Shown here: positions 1 through 6,823 of the stretch, one piece after another
How the letters are laid out: each line of letters starts with the position of its first letter
Position numbering within the stretch: the first letter of the stretch is position 1
Origin: Minisyncoccota bacterium
GTDB taxonomy: Bacteria > Patescibacteriota > Minisyncoccia > Minisyncoccales > CG1-02-41-26
DNA: 41,762 nt
Assembly: GCA_028718965.1 (NCBI GenBank)
Contig: JAQUKS010000006.1
Span: 1 to 41,762 of the forward strand
Direction of reading: 5' to 3'
Program-made: the position numbers and the translations under genes
The notes under the pieces: model-generated
The model's input: only the letters and a program-made list of their open reading frames with translations
What the model was told of the DNA's origin: nothing
Databases searched by the model: none

Positions 1-38
1 ACCTACTTTTGCGACCTTTTCCAGAGTCGTATACAGCC

Positions 39-66
39 ATTATATGGAGAGAAAAAGGTCTGTCAA
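39..66 (-). promoter_or_regulatory. Consensus sigma70-type promoter reading off the left edge
   Basis: On the minus strand there is TTGACA (61-66), a 16-base spacer and TATAAT (39-44), a perfect match to both consensus hexamers. It lies downstream of ruvC and points left, so the transcript it drives starts near position 32 and its gene is outside the window. The match is direct; use as a promoter is inferred. Confidence 0.75.
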
Positions 67-129
67 CCCCATCAAAGGAAAATTATGCACAGCCCGGTAA
101 TTTCGTTTGCAAAGGAAGCTCGTTTTAGC

Positions 130-603
130 TTATCCGTTATGGCTATAAGCGCCGCAAACGGCGGCGGCCAGGGCATCCGCGGCGTCATCGGGCTTGGGGA
201 TTTTTTCCAAACAGAGCGTTTCCTTCACCATTTTTTGGATTTGTTTTTTATCGGCCCGGCCGTAGCCGCAAATACCCATTTTAATTTGCAGGGGCGTCAA
301 TTCGACCACTTTGATTTTTTGCTGGCTGGCTGCCAAAAGGATAACTCCGCGCGCTTCGGAAACCGGCAGAGCTGTTTTCAGGTTTTTGAAGAAATAAAGT
401 TTTTCTATGACCAAAACATCGGGTGCTATTTGCTTGATCAGGCTGGAAATTTCCGCGTGGAGCTTGGATAGTCGCTCCCCGGTTGTCTGTTTCGGGCTGG
501 TAAAAATCGCGCCGTAATCCATTAACTCCGGTTGCTTTTTTGATTTTTTGACCGCTCCCCAGCCGGTCGTGGCAGTGCCGGGGTCAATGCCGAGAATTAT
601 CAT
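130..603 (-). CDS. ruvC: Crossover junction endodeoxyribonuclease RuvC
   Basis: RuvC is the Holliday-junction resolvase that cuts four-way DNA junctions with symmetric nicks, working with RuvAB. The 157-residue protein has the usual family length and an RNase H-like fold signature: it starts MIILGIDPGT (Asp7), has Glu67 in the segment VLVIEKLYF, and the C-terminal DDAADALA with Asp139/140 and Asp143. Together these supply the four acidic metal ligands. Its start codon directly abuts the stop codon of the upstream yebC with no bases between, so the two are surely co-transcribed. This yebC-ruvC linkage is common in bacteria. ruvB lies about 2 kb away on the same strand and ruvA about 27 kb away, so the three resolvasome genes are split. 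Confidence 0.95.
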   Translation of the reverse strand: MIILGIDPGTATTGWGAVKKSKKQPELMDYGAIFTSPKQTTGERLSKLHAEISSLIKQIAPDVLVIEKLYFFKNLKTALPVSEARGVILLAASQQKIKVVELTPLQIKMGICGYGRADKKQIQKMVKETLCLEKIPKPDDAADALAAAVCGAYSHNG

Positions 604-1347
604 TTAGTTTTTTAGGTTTGAATAGATATTTTGCACTGTTTCGCTGTCATCAAGGTCTTCAAAAAGCCTTTCCAGTTTTTCTTTATCGCTGCCCGAGACC
701 TCGATCTCTTCTTTGGTTACCCAGCCCAGAGAAGACGATTCTATGGCCAAGCCGTGCTCCTCCAGATTTTTTTTAACAGCCTCTATATTTTCGGGCTTGG
801 CGTTAATTTCCAAATAATCTTCGCCTTCTTCCTGAAACCATTTGATATCGTCGGCTCCCGCTTCAATGGAGATAAGCTCCATTTCCTCTTTTGTTTTAGG
901 ATTCAAGCCCTGGGATTTTAGGTTTATCAGCAGTATTCCCTTTTGGTCGTATTGCCATTTTACGGACCCTTCGTTGGCCAGCTTGAAGTTGTGTTTCTGC
1001 AATATCTGGCGCACTTCGCCCAAAGCGCGATTTTTATTGTCAGTAATGCCGTCTAAAATCAGAGATACGCTATTGGGGCCCAAAGCCTCATAAAAAACCT
1101 CGGATAGCTGTTCGCCTTCCATTACTCCCGAACCCTTTTTCATTGCCCTTTCTATATTCTCTTTGGGCATGCTGAACTTTTTGGCCTCTTCCAATGCCTG
1201 GCGCAGTTTGTAGTTTGTCGCCGGATCAGTGCCCTCTCTTGCGGCCACGGTTATCACGCGGGCTATTTTGGAAAATATCTGCCCCTTTTTTTGATTGTTC
1301 GCGTCTTTGGTTCGGGCTACTGTTTTGGCGTGTGAATGTCCTGACAT
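604..1347 (-). CDS. yebC: YebC/PmpR (TACO1) family protein
   Basis: A 247-residue member of the YebC/TACO1 family, recognised by the N-terminus MSGHSHAKTVARTKDANNQ, the following KKGQIFSKIARVITVAAREG-type stretch, and the acidic central and C-terminal domains (for example VFYEALGPNSVSLI and SSLGWVTKEEIEV). Family members have been described both as transcriptional regulators and as ribosome-associated factors that help synthesis of proline-rich stretches; the sequence here cannot decide between these. The length and the three-domain pattern are normal. It is the first gene of a two-gene unit with ruvC. A good promoter lies just upstream (1382-1410). Confidence 0.93.
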   Translation of the reverse strand: MSGHSHAKTVARTKDANNQKKGQIFSKIARVITVAAREGTDPATNYKLRQALEEAKKFSMPKENIERAMKKGSGVMEGEQLSEVFYEALGPNSVSLILDGITDNKNRALGEVRQILQKHNFKLANEGSVKWQYDQKGILLINLKSQGLNPKTKEEMELISIEAGADDIKWFQEEGEDYLEINAKPENIEAVKKNLEEHGLAIESSSLGWVTKEEIEVSGSDKEKLERLFEDLDDSETVQNIYSNLKN

Positions 1348-1381
1348 AAGTTGATTATCAAATTATTACTATTACGGCATT

Positions 1382-1410
1382 ATTCTAACCAAAAACCGCT
1401 AAAAAGGCAA
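1382..1410 (-). promoter_or_regulatory. Promoter of yebC-ruvC
   Basis: Minus-strand TTGCCT (1405-1410), 17-base spacer, TAGAAT (1382-1387), about 35 bases before the yebC start. Spacing and both hexamers fit a sigma70-type promoter. Confidence 0.6.
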
Positions 1411-1429
1411 ATTTCAGCGCGGCAGATTC

Positions 1430-2665
1430 CTATTCTTGTTTTCTTTTTTTCAGGAATAAAACCATGAGAGCCGAGCCAGCGGCTATTATCACGCCCGTAA
1501 TAAAAGTTAAAAGCCGCGGTAATTTTGGTGCAAAACTGCCGGCCTGCGCCATGGCCGGAACAGCCCCAGCAAGCGCGACGGCCCGCGATGAGGTGTTCTC
1601 CTGCTGTGCGGCCGCGGAATCTGTTTGTTTCAGCCCGTCAGGCATTTTATTGCCAGCCCCCGGGGTTAAAAAGCCGCTCCAGGCCCAGTCATCCGGTTTT
1701 TCAGGATTGCGGTTGTATGACTGATTGTTCGGGGCTGTCGGAAAGGCGATTCGGTGGACCAGCTCTTTGTCCGGGTTGTAAAGCTCCAGGCCGTCGCCGT
1801 TATTCTGCAGGGTAATTTTGCTTTCCGGCCGGCTGATAACCAAAAAACCGTTGGCCGCGACAAGGCTGTTGTCGGGCAGGACATAGGTTTTTACCGCGCC
1901 CGCGGTGTCTTTAATCTGCCATCCGGCCAGATTGACCGCGAAATCATTGGCATTGAATATTTCCAGCCATTCATTTTGTTCATCAGGCCCCTCGGGAGAG
2001 GGCAGTATTTCATTGAAAAAGATGTTTTTCGGATAAACCACGGCCGTGGGTTTCATTGATTGAGTGTCGGCAGCTTTCGGAGGAGTTTCCAGGGAAGAGC
2101 TCTTAGGAAGCTCTGGAGCATACGCGGTTTCGGTGGTTGTTGGAGAAGGGTCGGGCTCGGGCATCCCCTGACTGTTGGTTGCTTTGGGCGTACCGCCTGC
2201 CTCTTTGCTGGTTTGCCAGCTGTTTTTCAGTCTTTCCATTGTTTGTTTGGTTTTATTGTCGCCTCCGGGCCAGCCATCCTGGCAGTCAATCCGGTCCGCG
2301 ATCGTGCCATTGGCATCGGTCAAAATAAGCGTTTCTCCGCTATTGGACAGGGCGCCCTTGTAAACCAGGTTCGCGGCGATGTCAGGCAGGGTCTGGTCGT
2401 CGGTTCTTTCCAAAATAAAAAATCCCTGTTGAGGGACAGTTCCCTGGAGGTTTATTTTCAGTTTTCCGTCCGATGACTTTAGCGTCCATCCTTCGAGCGA
2501 AACATCCCGGGCGTCACTGTTGAAAAGCTCTATCCATTCGTCATTGGCCGAATTGGCGGTGCCCATCCAGGCGATTTCGTTGATGATTATGCTTGCGAAA
2601 GATATGTCCGGCCGAAGCGATAAAAAGCACGCGCAAAGCAATGAAATCGCGAAAGATTTTTTCAT
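1430..2665 (-). CDS. Exported membrane-anchored protein with two lamin-tail (LTD) domains
   Basis: The 411-residue protein has an N-terminal signal peptide (about residues 1-24), then a first lamin-tail domain (about 26-130; SIIINEIAWMG, DEWIELFNSD, GWTLKSSDGK), a Pro/Ser/Thr-rich linker (about 165-210), a second lamin-tail domain (about 214-335; IFFNEILPSPEG, NEWLEIFNAND, GWQIKDTAG), and a C-terminal hydrophobic segment followed by KKRKQE, which would anchor it in the membrane with the domains outside. LTD domains are small immunoglobulin-like folds found on many bacterial surface proteins; their ligand is usually unknown. Its start overlaps the ruvB stop (ATGA, 2662-2665), so it is translationally coupled to ruvB. 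No catalytic motif is visible; adhesion or a structural surface role is inference. Confidence 0.85.
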   Translation of the reverse strand: MKKSFAISLLCACFLSLRPDISFASIIINEIAWMGTANSANDEWIELFNSDARDVSLEGWTLKSSDGKLKINLQGTVPQQGFFILERTDDQTLPDIAANLVYKGALSNSGETLILTDANGTIADRIDCQDGWPGGDNKTKQTMERLKNSWQTSKEAGGTPKATNSQGMPEPDPSPTTTETAYAPELPKSSSLETPPKAADTQSMKPTAVVYPKNIFFNEILPSPEGPDEQNEWLEIFNANDFAVNLAGWQIKDTAGAVKTYVLPDNSLVAANGFLVISRPESKITLQNNGDGLELYNPDKELVHRIAFPTAPNNQSYNRNPEKPDDWAWSGFLTPGAGNKMPDGLKQTDSAAAQQENTSSRAVALAGAVPAMAQAGSFAPKLPRLLTFITGVIIAAGSALMVLFLKKRKQE

Positions 2666-3669
2666 AAAATAGCGCCCCTCGGCGTTTTTTTATTCAGATG
2701 CTCAAAGCCAAGCCTGGTGGCTATCCTGCCCCGCGGGGTGCGGGCGATGAAACCGAGCCGCATCAGATAGGGCTCGTAAACGTCCAAAATGGTTTCTTCC
2801 TCCTCGGCGGTGGCCGCGGCCAGCGCCTGTATACCCGCGGGCCCGCCGTTGAATTTATCGATCAGTGCTTCTAAAATACGGCGGTCGTTCGAGCCTAGGC
2901 CCAGGGGGTCGATTTCAAGATTATCAAGCGCGTAGCGTGTGATTTCCGCGGTAATCCCCTCCTGACTTTGCACCTGGGCGAAATCGCGCACTCTTTTTAA
3001 AAGATGGTTGGCCACGCGCGGCGTGTAGCGCGATGATTTCGCAAGGACATCAAGTGCCTCGTGGCTTATCGCAACATTGAGCAGCCGGGCCGAGCGGGCT
3101 AAAATCTTTACAATGTCGTTCGTGTCATAGAAGTTTAAACCGAAAATCGCGCCAAAGCGCGAGCGCAAGGGACCGGAAACAGCGGCCAGGCGCGTGGTGG
3201 CGCCGATTAAAGTAAATCGCGGTACTTTCAGCTCCATGGTCCTGGCCATCGGCCCCTTGCCCAGGATTAAGTTGAGTTTGAAATCTTCCAAAGCTGGGTA
3301 AAGATATTCTTCCACAGTACGGTTCAGGCGATGACATTCGTCGATAAAAAGTACGCTGCCGTCGGAGAGATTGGTCAAAATAGCGGCCAGATCGCCGGCC
3401 CGCTCAATGGCCGGACCTGAAGTAACTCTGAAATCAACGCCGATTTCCTCGGCTACCAACCGGGCCAGGGTGGTTTTACCCAGCCCGGGATTTCCGTAAA
3501 AAAGTATGTGTTCCACGGATGGCTCGTTTCTCTGCTTGGCAGCATCAATGATAATACGGACATTCTGCTTTATCTTGTCTTGTCCTATGTAATCATCCCA
3601 TGTCCTAGGGCGAAGCGTCAAATCCAAAACATCTTCCTGTTCGATTTTCGTGCGTTTGGGGCTTGACAT
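2662..3669 (-). CDS. ruvB: Holliday junction branch migration ATPase RuvB
   Basis: RuvB is the hexameric AAA+ motor that drives branch migration of Holliday junctions on a RuvA platform. The 335-residue protein is full length. It shows Walker A GNPGLGKTT (residues 59-67), Walker B LFIDECHRL (Asp110, Glu111), sensor 1 LIGATTRL, the GPLRSRFG arginine-finger region (about 165-172), and the C-terminal winged-helix domain ending near TPRGRIATRLGFEHL. It is the first gene of a unit with the lamin-tail protein, which it overlaps by four bases. The start is 3 bases from the divergent small-RNA promoter at 3663-3691, so the two promoter regions must overlap. Confidence 0.97.
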   Translation of the reverse strand: MSSPKRTKIEQEDVLDLTLRPRTWDDYIGQDKIKQNVRIIIDAAKQRNEPSVEHILFYGNPGLGKTTLARLVAEEIGVDFRVTSGPAIERAGDLAAILTNLSDGSVLFIDECHRLNRTVEEYLYPALEDFKLNLILGKGPMARTMELKVPRFTLIGATTRLAAVSGPLRSRFGAIFGLNFYDTNDIVKILARSARLLNVAISHEALDVLAKSSRYTPRVANHLLKRVRDFAQVQSQEGITAEITRYALDNLEIDPLGLGSNDRRILEALIDKFNGGPAGIQALAAATAEEEETILDVYEPYLMRLGFIARTPRGRIATRLGFEHLNKKTPRGAIL

Positions 3670-3691
3670 TTTTAAAAAAGTATATTACAAT
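3663..3691 (+). promoter_or_regulatory. Strong promoter driving the candidate small RNA
   Basis: Plus-strand TTGACA (3663-3668), 17-base spacer, TACAAT (3686-3691). It overlaps the 5' end of the divergent ruvB gene and points into a stretch without an open frame but with clear RNA-like secondary structure. Predicted start of transcription is about 3698. Confidence 0.7.
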
Positions 3692-3697
3692 AAGGGT

Positions 3698-3860
3698 GTT
3701 TCCAATTTAGGACATTAGCCCCAAGACAGGGATATTTTCCGTAATGGATAGTAAAGCCACGGCCTTACTACTCCCGGAAGAGATTCTGGGCCTCAATCAC
3801 ACTTTGGGACACTTGGGGCTAATGTTCCGTCCTCTCTGTTTAACGAGGGGGCGTTTTTTT
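3698..3860 (+). ncRNA. Candidate structured small RNA, class not recognised
   Basis: About 163 bases between a consensus promoter and a T-rich end. Seen directly: a 14-bp perfect closing stem pairing about 3712-3725 (ACATTAGCCCCAAG) with about 3812-3825 (CTTGGGGCTAATGT). Inside it are a short hairpin GGGA-TATT-TTCC, a hairpin with TAGTAA/TTACTA arms around GCC/GGC, and a 7-bp hairpin CCCGGAA-GAGA-TTCTGGG closed by a GNRA tetraloop. At the 3' end CCTC/GAGG arms (3831-3848) are followed by GCG and a run of eight T (3854-3861), like an intrinsic terminator. The flanking genes are on the other strand, so it is not a leader of a downstream gene. Size and the long closing stem recall 6S RNA, but the two side-by-side hairpins do not match the usual 6S bubble, so I leave it unclassified. 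Both neighbours read minus, so an inserted palindromic element is the main alternative. Confidence 0.6.
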
Positions 3861-3861
3861 T
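3827..3861 (+). terminator. Intrinsic terminator of the candidate small RNA
   Basis: CCTC (3831-3834) pairs with GAGG (3845-3848); outer C/G and T/G pairs extend the stem with a bulge. An uninterrupted T run follows from 3854. The stem is modest, so confidence is moderate. Confidence 0.5.
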
Positions 3862-3873
3862 ACTCGCCAAGGG

Positions 3874-5208
3874 CTATTCTCCAGCCACCCTTTCTATCTC
3901 GTCAAGCGTAGTAATGCCTTGCAACACCTTGATAAGGCCGTCTTGTCTCATTGTGGTCATGCCTTTATCGCGGGCTTTTCTGTTTAGGTCGGCTACGGAC
4001 GGGGCCGCGGCGATAAAATTCTCCATTTCATCATCAACAATAAAAATTTCATACAAACCAATCCGCCCTTTGTAGCCGGTAGAATTGCATTTAGGGCATC
4101 CTTTGGCCCGGGATATCTTTCCAACTTTCAGCAGGTCTTCTATTTTTATTGTTTTTTTCGCTGTAGCGGGCAAATTAGCCAGGCTTTTTTTAATCTCGGC
4201 CCTTTCATTTTCGGTGATATCAACCATCTCGCGGCAATAACGGCAAGCCACTCTCACCAGACGCTGCGCGACCACGGCATTCAGGGCAGGAGCCACTTCG
4301 GCGGGCTTTTCACCCAGGGCGGCCATTCGCGCTATCGTACCCGCCGCATCGTTGGTATGAAGGGTGGACAAAACAAGGTGGCCGGTAAGAGCGGCCTGTA
4401 TGGCTATTTGAGCTGTCTCTGAGTCCCGAATTTCACCGACCAGAATAACGTCCGGGTCCTGCCGTACGATGGCCTGCAATCCGGAAACAAAAGTATAGCC
4501 GCTCTCCTGGTTTACCTGGCTCTGGGAGATACCGCTTAGATGATACTCAATTGGGTCTTCAATAGTGATGATTTTAATTTCCGGGCTTTGCAGCTTTTTC
4601 AGGATAGCGTAAAGCGTGGTTGTTTTACCCGAGCCGGTCGGGCCGGTAATAATAATCATTCCGTTGGGCCGGCTGAATTCTTTTTCAAAGATTATTTTTA
4701 AATCTTCTCTTATTCCTAAATCGTTAATACTCAAAAGAGATTGGGGGTTCAGGATTCTCATAACTATTGCTTCGCCGTATTCCGAGGGAAGCACGGAAAC
4801 CCTTACCTCTATTTCGATATTTTTATTGGCGCCATTAGTTATCCGTAGGGTAAAGCGGCCGTCCTGGGAACGGTCGGTTATGTTGAGCTTCAAGCCGGCC
4901 AGAAGTTTGACGCGCGACAGCAGTTTGCCATAAAGGGCCGGTTCGACAAAAGCGGTGTCATGCAAAATGCCGTCCAGGCGGACGCGCAGCTTGGTTTTTT
5001 CTTCTTCCGGCTCCAGGTGGATATCCGAGCTGTTCAGAATAACTCCACCCGCTAAAATAAGCTGAACCGTGGCGGTAATTTGCTCTTGGCCCGCAAGATT
5101 GCCGCGTACTTCTTCAGCGAACCCGCTGATGCTGGTGATTGATTTTTGCCAGAGGGAAAATTGCTCCGATGGCAGTTCGATTTCACCGACGATTTCTTCT
5201 TTTGGCAT
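3874..5208 (-). CDS. Type II secretion/type IV pilus assembly ATPase (GspE/PilB family)
   Basis: A secretion ATPase that powers assembly of pilins into type IV pili or related filaments at the cytoplasmic membrane. In the 444 residues I see an N-terminal N2E-like domain (SSDIHLEPEE, residues 60-69), Walker A GPTGSGKTTT (189-198), Asp box IEDPIEYHL (about 216-224), Walker B DVILVGEIRD (253-262), His box LSTLHTND (280-287), and a zinc-binding four-cysteine insert (Cys322, Cys325, Cys371, Cys374), which is typical of GspE/PilB rather than PilT. It lacks the extra N-terminal MshEN domain of longer PilB proteins. It lies 5 bases downstream of the DHH-like gene and is probably co-transcribed. No pilin or platform gene is in the window. 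Confidence 0.92.
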   Translation of the reverse strand: MPKEEIVGEIELPSEQFSLWQKSITSISGFAEEVRGNLAGQEQITATVQLILAGGVILNSSDIHLEPEEEKTKLRVRLDGILHDTAFVEPALYGKLLSRVKLLAGLKLNITDRSQDGRFTLRITNGANKNIEIEVRVSVLPSEYGEAIVMRILNPQSLLSINDLGIREDLKIIFEKEFSRPNGMIIITGPTGSGKTTTLYAILKKLQSPEIKIITIEDPIEYHLSGISQSQVNQESGYTFVSGLQAIVRQDPDVILVGEIRDSETAQIAIQAALTGHLVLSTLHTNDAAGTIARMAALGEKPAEVAPALNAVVAQRLVRVACRYCREMVDITENERAEIKKSLANLPATAKKTIKIEDLLKVGKISRAKGCPKCNSTGYKGRIGLYEIFIVDDEMENFIAAAPSVADLNRKARDKGMTTMRQDGLIKVLQGITTLDEIERVAGE

Positions 5209-5213
5209 ATTTT

Positions 5214-6176
5214 TTAATTCAGTTCCAGGAGTTCCAATATTTTGTTTTTGACGGATTGTAGGCTTGACTCCCGGATTTGGAATAAAACGCCGTTGCCTTT
5301 TTTATTCCCGCCCATAGCCTGGGTGATTTTATCCAGTTTCCGTTTTTCGGGCGAATAGAAAACTCCCTGAATCTCAACCGGATAATCGCCTTGCTCGCAC
5401 AACAGGAAAAAGTTTTCAAAAGGGAATGTGCCCGAGGCAAGTTCTTTCAGGGCGAAGAGAATATTCTTTATTGTAGCACCAATTTCCCGAAAAGCCGATT
5501 TTTCCAGCAGGGCCCAGCCGGTGTTTCTTCTTTCGGAAAAATTAAGCTTGCTTAATATCTTTTCAAAAATCAGCAATGACTTTTCGTCGGCTGCTTCGCT
5601 GCCGTAAATATGGCCGGCGATTGTTTTTAGGGTTGCGCCCTGGTCGATCAGAAAACCGATTTTTTGCAGGGTTTGCCCGGTAAGGGGCGCAGCCGGCCGG
5701 GAATGGCTCGGGTACAATATGCCGCTCAACAGGGCCGTAGCGACTTCCCCGGAAAACAGGTTTTCGTCAAGAAAACTTATAATGTTTAGAGTAAGCTCTG
5801 ACAGGCTCGGAGCATCTTCGGCCGTAAGATTGAGATGGCCGTAGTTTTCGTTGTTTTCGGGAATATCGATATTGACAATGGTATCGGGAGGGGTTTTGAA
5901 ATAGGGCAGAAGTTCGCTAAAATGAGAAATGCCGAAAGCGATATAAGCAGGCGGTTCTGCCTGGCCCGGATGCGGGGCAATATTATCGGTTGCGAGCAGA
6001 AAACGGAATTTTTCAGGCACAGAACCGATAATACTGGCATTTTTCCCCGATTGTTTTAGAATGTAGAAAAAAGCTATAACGGCCGGCACCGCGTCATTTG
6101 CTTTTTCTTGGGAGAAAATCAGAGAGAAATTTTGGTTTTTTTCTATTAGTTGTTTGAGCTTCTTTAATTCTTCCAT
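5214..6176 (-). CDS. Degenerate DHH-superfamily-like protein, probably non-catalytic
   Basis: A 320-residue soluble protein with the layout of a RecJ/NrnA-type DHH phosphoesterase but without its metal ligands. The N-terminal segment where the family has an Asp-x-Asp motif reads IFSQEKANDAVPAVIAF (20-36). The place of the DHH signature reads NIDIPENNENYGHLN (102-116). The following family-like helix and strand are kept: LSELTLNIISFL and EVATALLSGILYPSHS (144-159), where active members have a DTGSF-type motif. The C-terminal half (about 225-320) could be a DHHA1-like domain, ending in KNKILELLELN. I infer the fold from this pattern only. It would bind a nucleotide or partner rather than hydrolyse phosphodiesters. 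It lies directly upstream of the pilus ATPase gene and is divergent from tsaE. Confidence 0.55.
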   Translation of the reverse strand: MEELKKLKQLIEKNQNFSLIFSQEKANDAVPAVIAFFYILKQSGKNASIIGSVPEKFRFLLATDNIAPHPGQAEPPAYIAFGISHFSELLPYFKTPPDTIVNIDIPENNENYGHLNLTAEDAPSLSELTLNIISFLDENLFSGEVATALLSGILYPSHSRPAAPLTGQTLQKIGFLIDQGATLKTIAGHIYGSEAADEKSLLIFEKILSKLNFSERRNTGWALLEKSAFREIGATIKNILFALKELASGTFPFENFFLLCEQGDYPVEIQGVFYSPEKRKLDKITQAMGGNKKGNGVLFQIRESSLQSVKNKILELLELN

Positions 6177-6226
6177 TTTGTGCCGTTTTTCTTTTTCTAA
6201 ATGGACTTTACCCTAACGAAAATTTT

Positions 6227-6700
6227 ATGTCAAATCATAATTCCGGGAAAAAAACCTTTGTTTCTTGTTCAACCAAGGGCACAAAGGCCCTGGGTAGGAA
6301 AGCAGCCGCGAGGCTTGTCGGGCAAGGGCAAAGGAGCGCTGCCTTGATACTGGAGCTGCGGGGCGATTTGGGCGGCGGTAAAACCACTTTTATGCAGGGA
6401 TTCGCCGAAGGCCTGGCCATAAGCGACAAAATTATCAGCCCGACTTTTGTGATAATGAAAAAGTTTAAGCTCCGCGGCCTAAGTTTTAAATTTTTGTATC
6501 ATATCGACTGCTACCGGCTCCAAAAGCCGGAGGAGATTCTGGAGCTTGGCTGGCAGGAAATCATCGCCGATCCCGCCAACATCGTGGCTGTCGAATGGCC
6601 CGAAAGAATCGGGAAATTTCTGCCCGCGAGCTGCCTGCGGCTCGATTTTGTTTTTCTTGATAAAAATAAACGTCAGATAACCATTAACGGCAAGCGTTAG
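6227..6700 (+). CDS. tsaE: tRNA threonylcarbamoyladenosine biosynthesis ATPase TsaE
   Basis: TsaE is the P-loop ATPase partner of TsaB and TsaD in making t6A37 on ANN-decoding tRNAs, and is nearly universal in bacteria. The 157 residues contain ELRGDLGGGKTTFMQGFAEG (Walker A, with Gly in place of the more usual Ala in GAGKTT), SPTFVIM (about 70-76), the HIDCYRL motif and VAVEWPERIGKFLP near the C-terminus, all hallmark positions of the family. The length is normal. It is divergent from the DHH-like gene with about 50 bases between starts. A hairpin and T run follow at 6757-6782. Confidence 0.93.
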   Translation: MSNHNSGKKTFVSCSTKGTKALGRKAAARLVGQGQRSAALILELRGDLGGGKTTFMQGFAEGLAISDKIISPTFVIMKKFKLRGLSFKFLYHIDCYRLQKPEEILELGWQEIIADPANIVAVEWPERIGKFLPASCLRLDFVFLDKNKRQITINGKR

Positions 6701-6756
6701 CCCATCGCGCGGTTTTTTGCTTGACTAATCGCTAAAATCGTTTAGAAATAAGTTGA

Positions 6757-6782
6757 GATTGAGAATGGTCTCAATCTTTTTT
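6757..6782 (+). terminator. Intrinsic terminator after tsaE
   Basis: GATTGAGA (6757-6764), loop ATGG, TCTCAATC (6769-6776), then six T. Outer AAATAAG/CTTATTT arms (6745-6751, 6783-6789) could extend it. A weak promoter-like TTGACT (6721-6726) lies just before it, so attenuation of the next gene is possible but not shown. Confidence 0.75.
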
Positions 6783-6823
6783 CTTATTTAGCTCTTACAA
6801 TAATTTACAGGGAGGGTCTTGTA

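Noticed and set aside
3698-3860. Assignment of the small RNA to 6S RNA, SRP RNA or a riboswitch
   Set aside because: The size and closing stem would allow 6S RNA, but the internal hairpin arrangement does not fit a single long bubble. No downstream plus-strand gene exists for a riboswitch, and the SRP signature loop is not seen.
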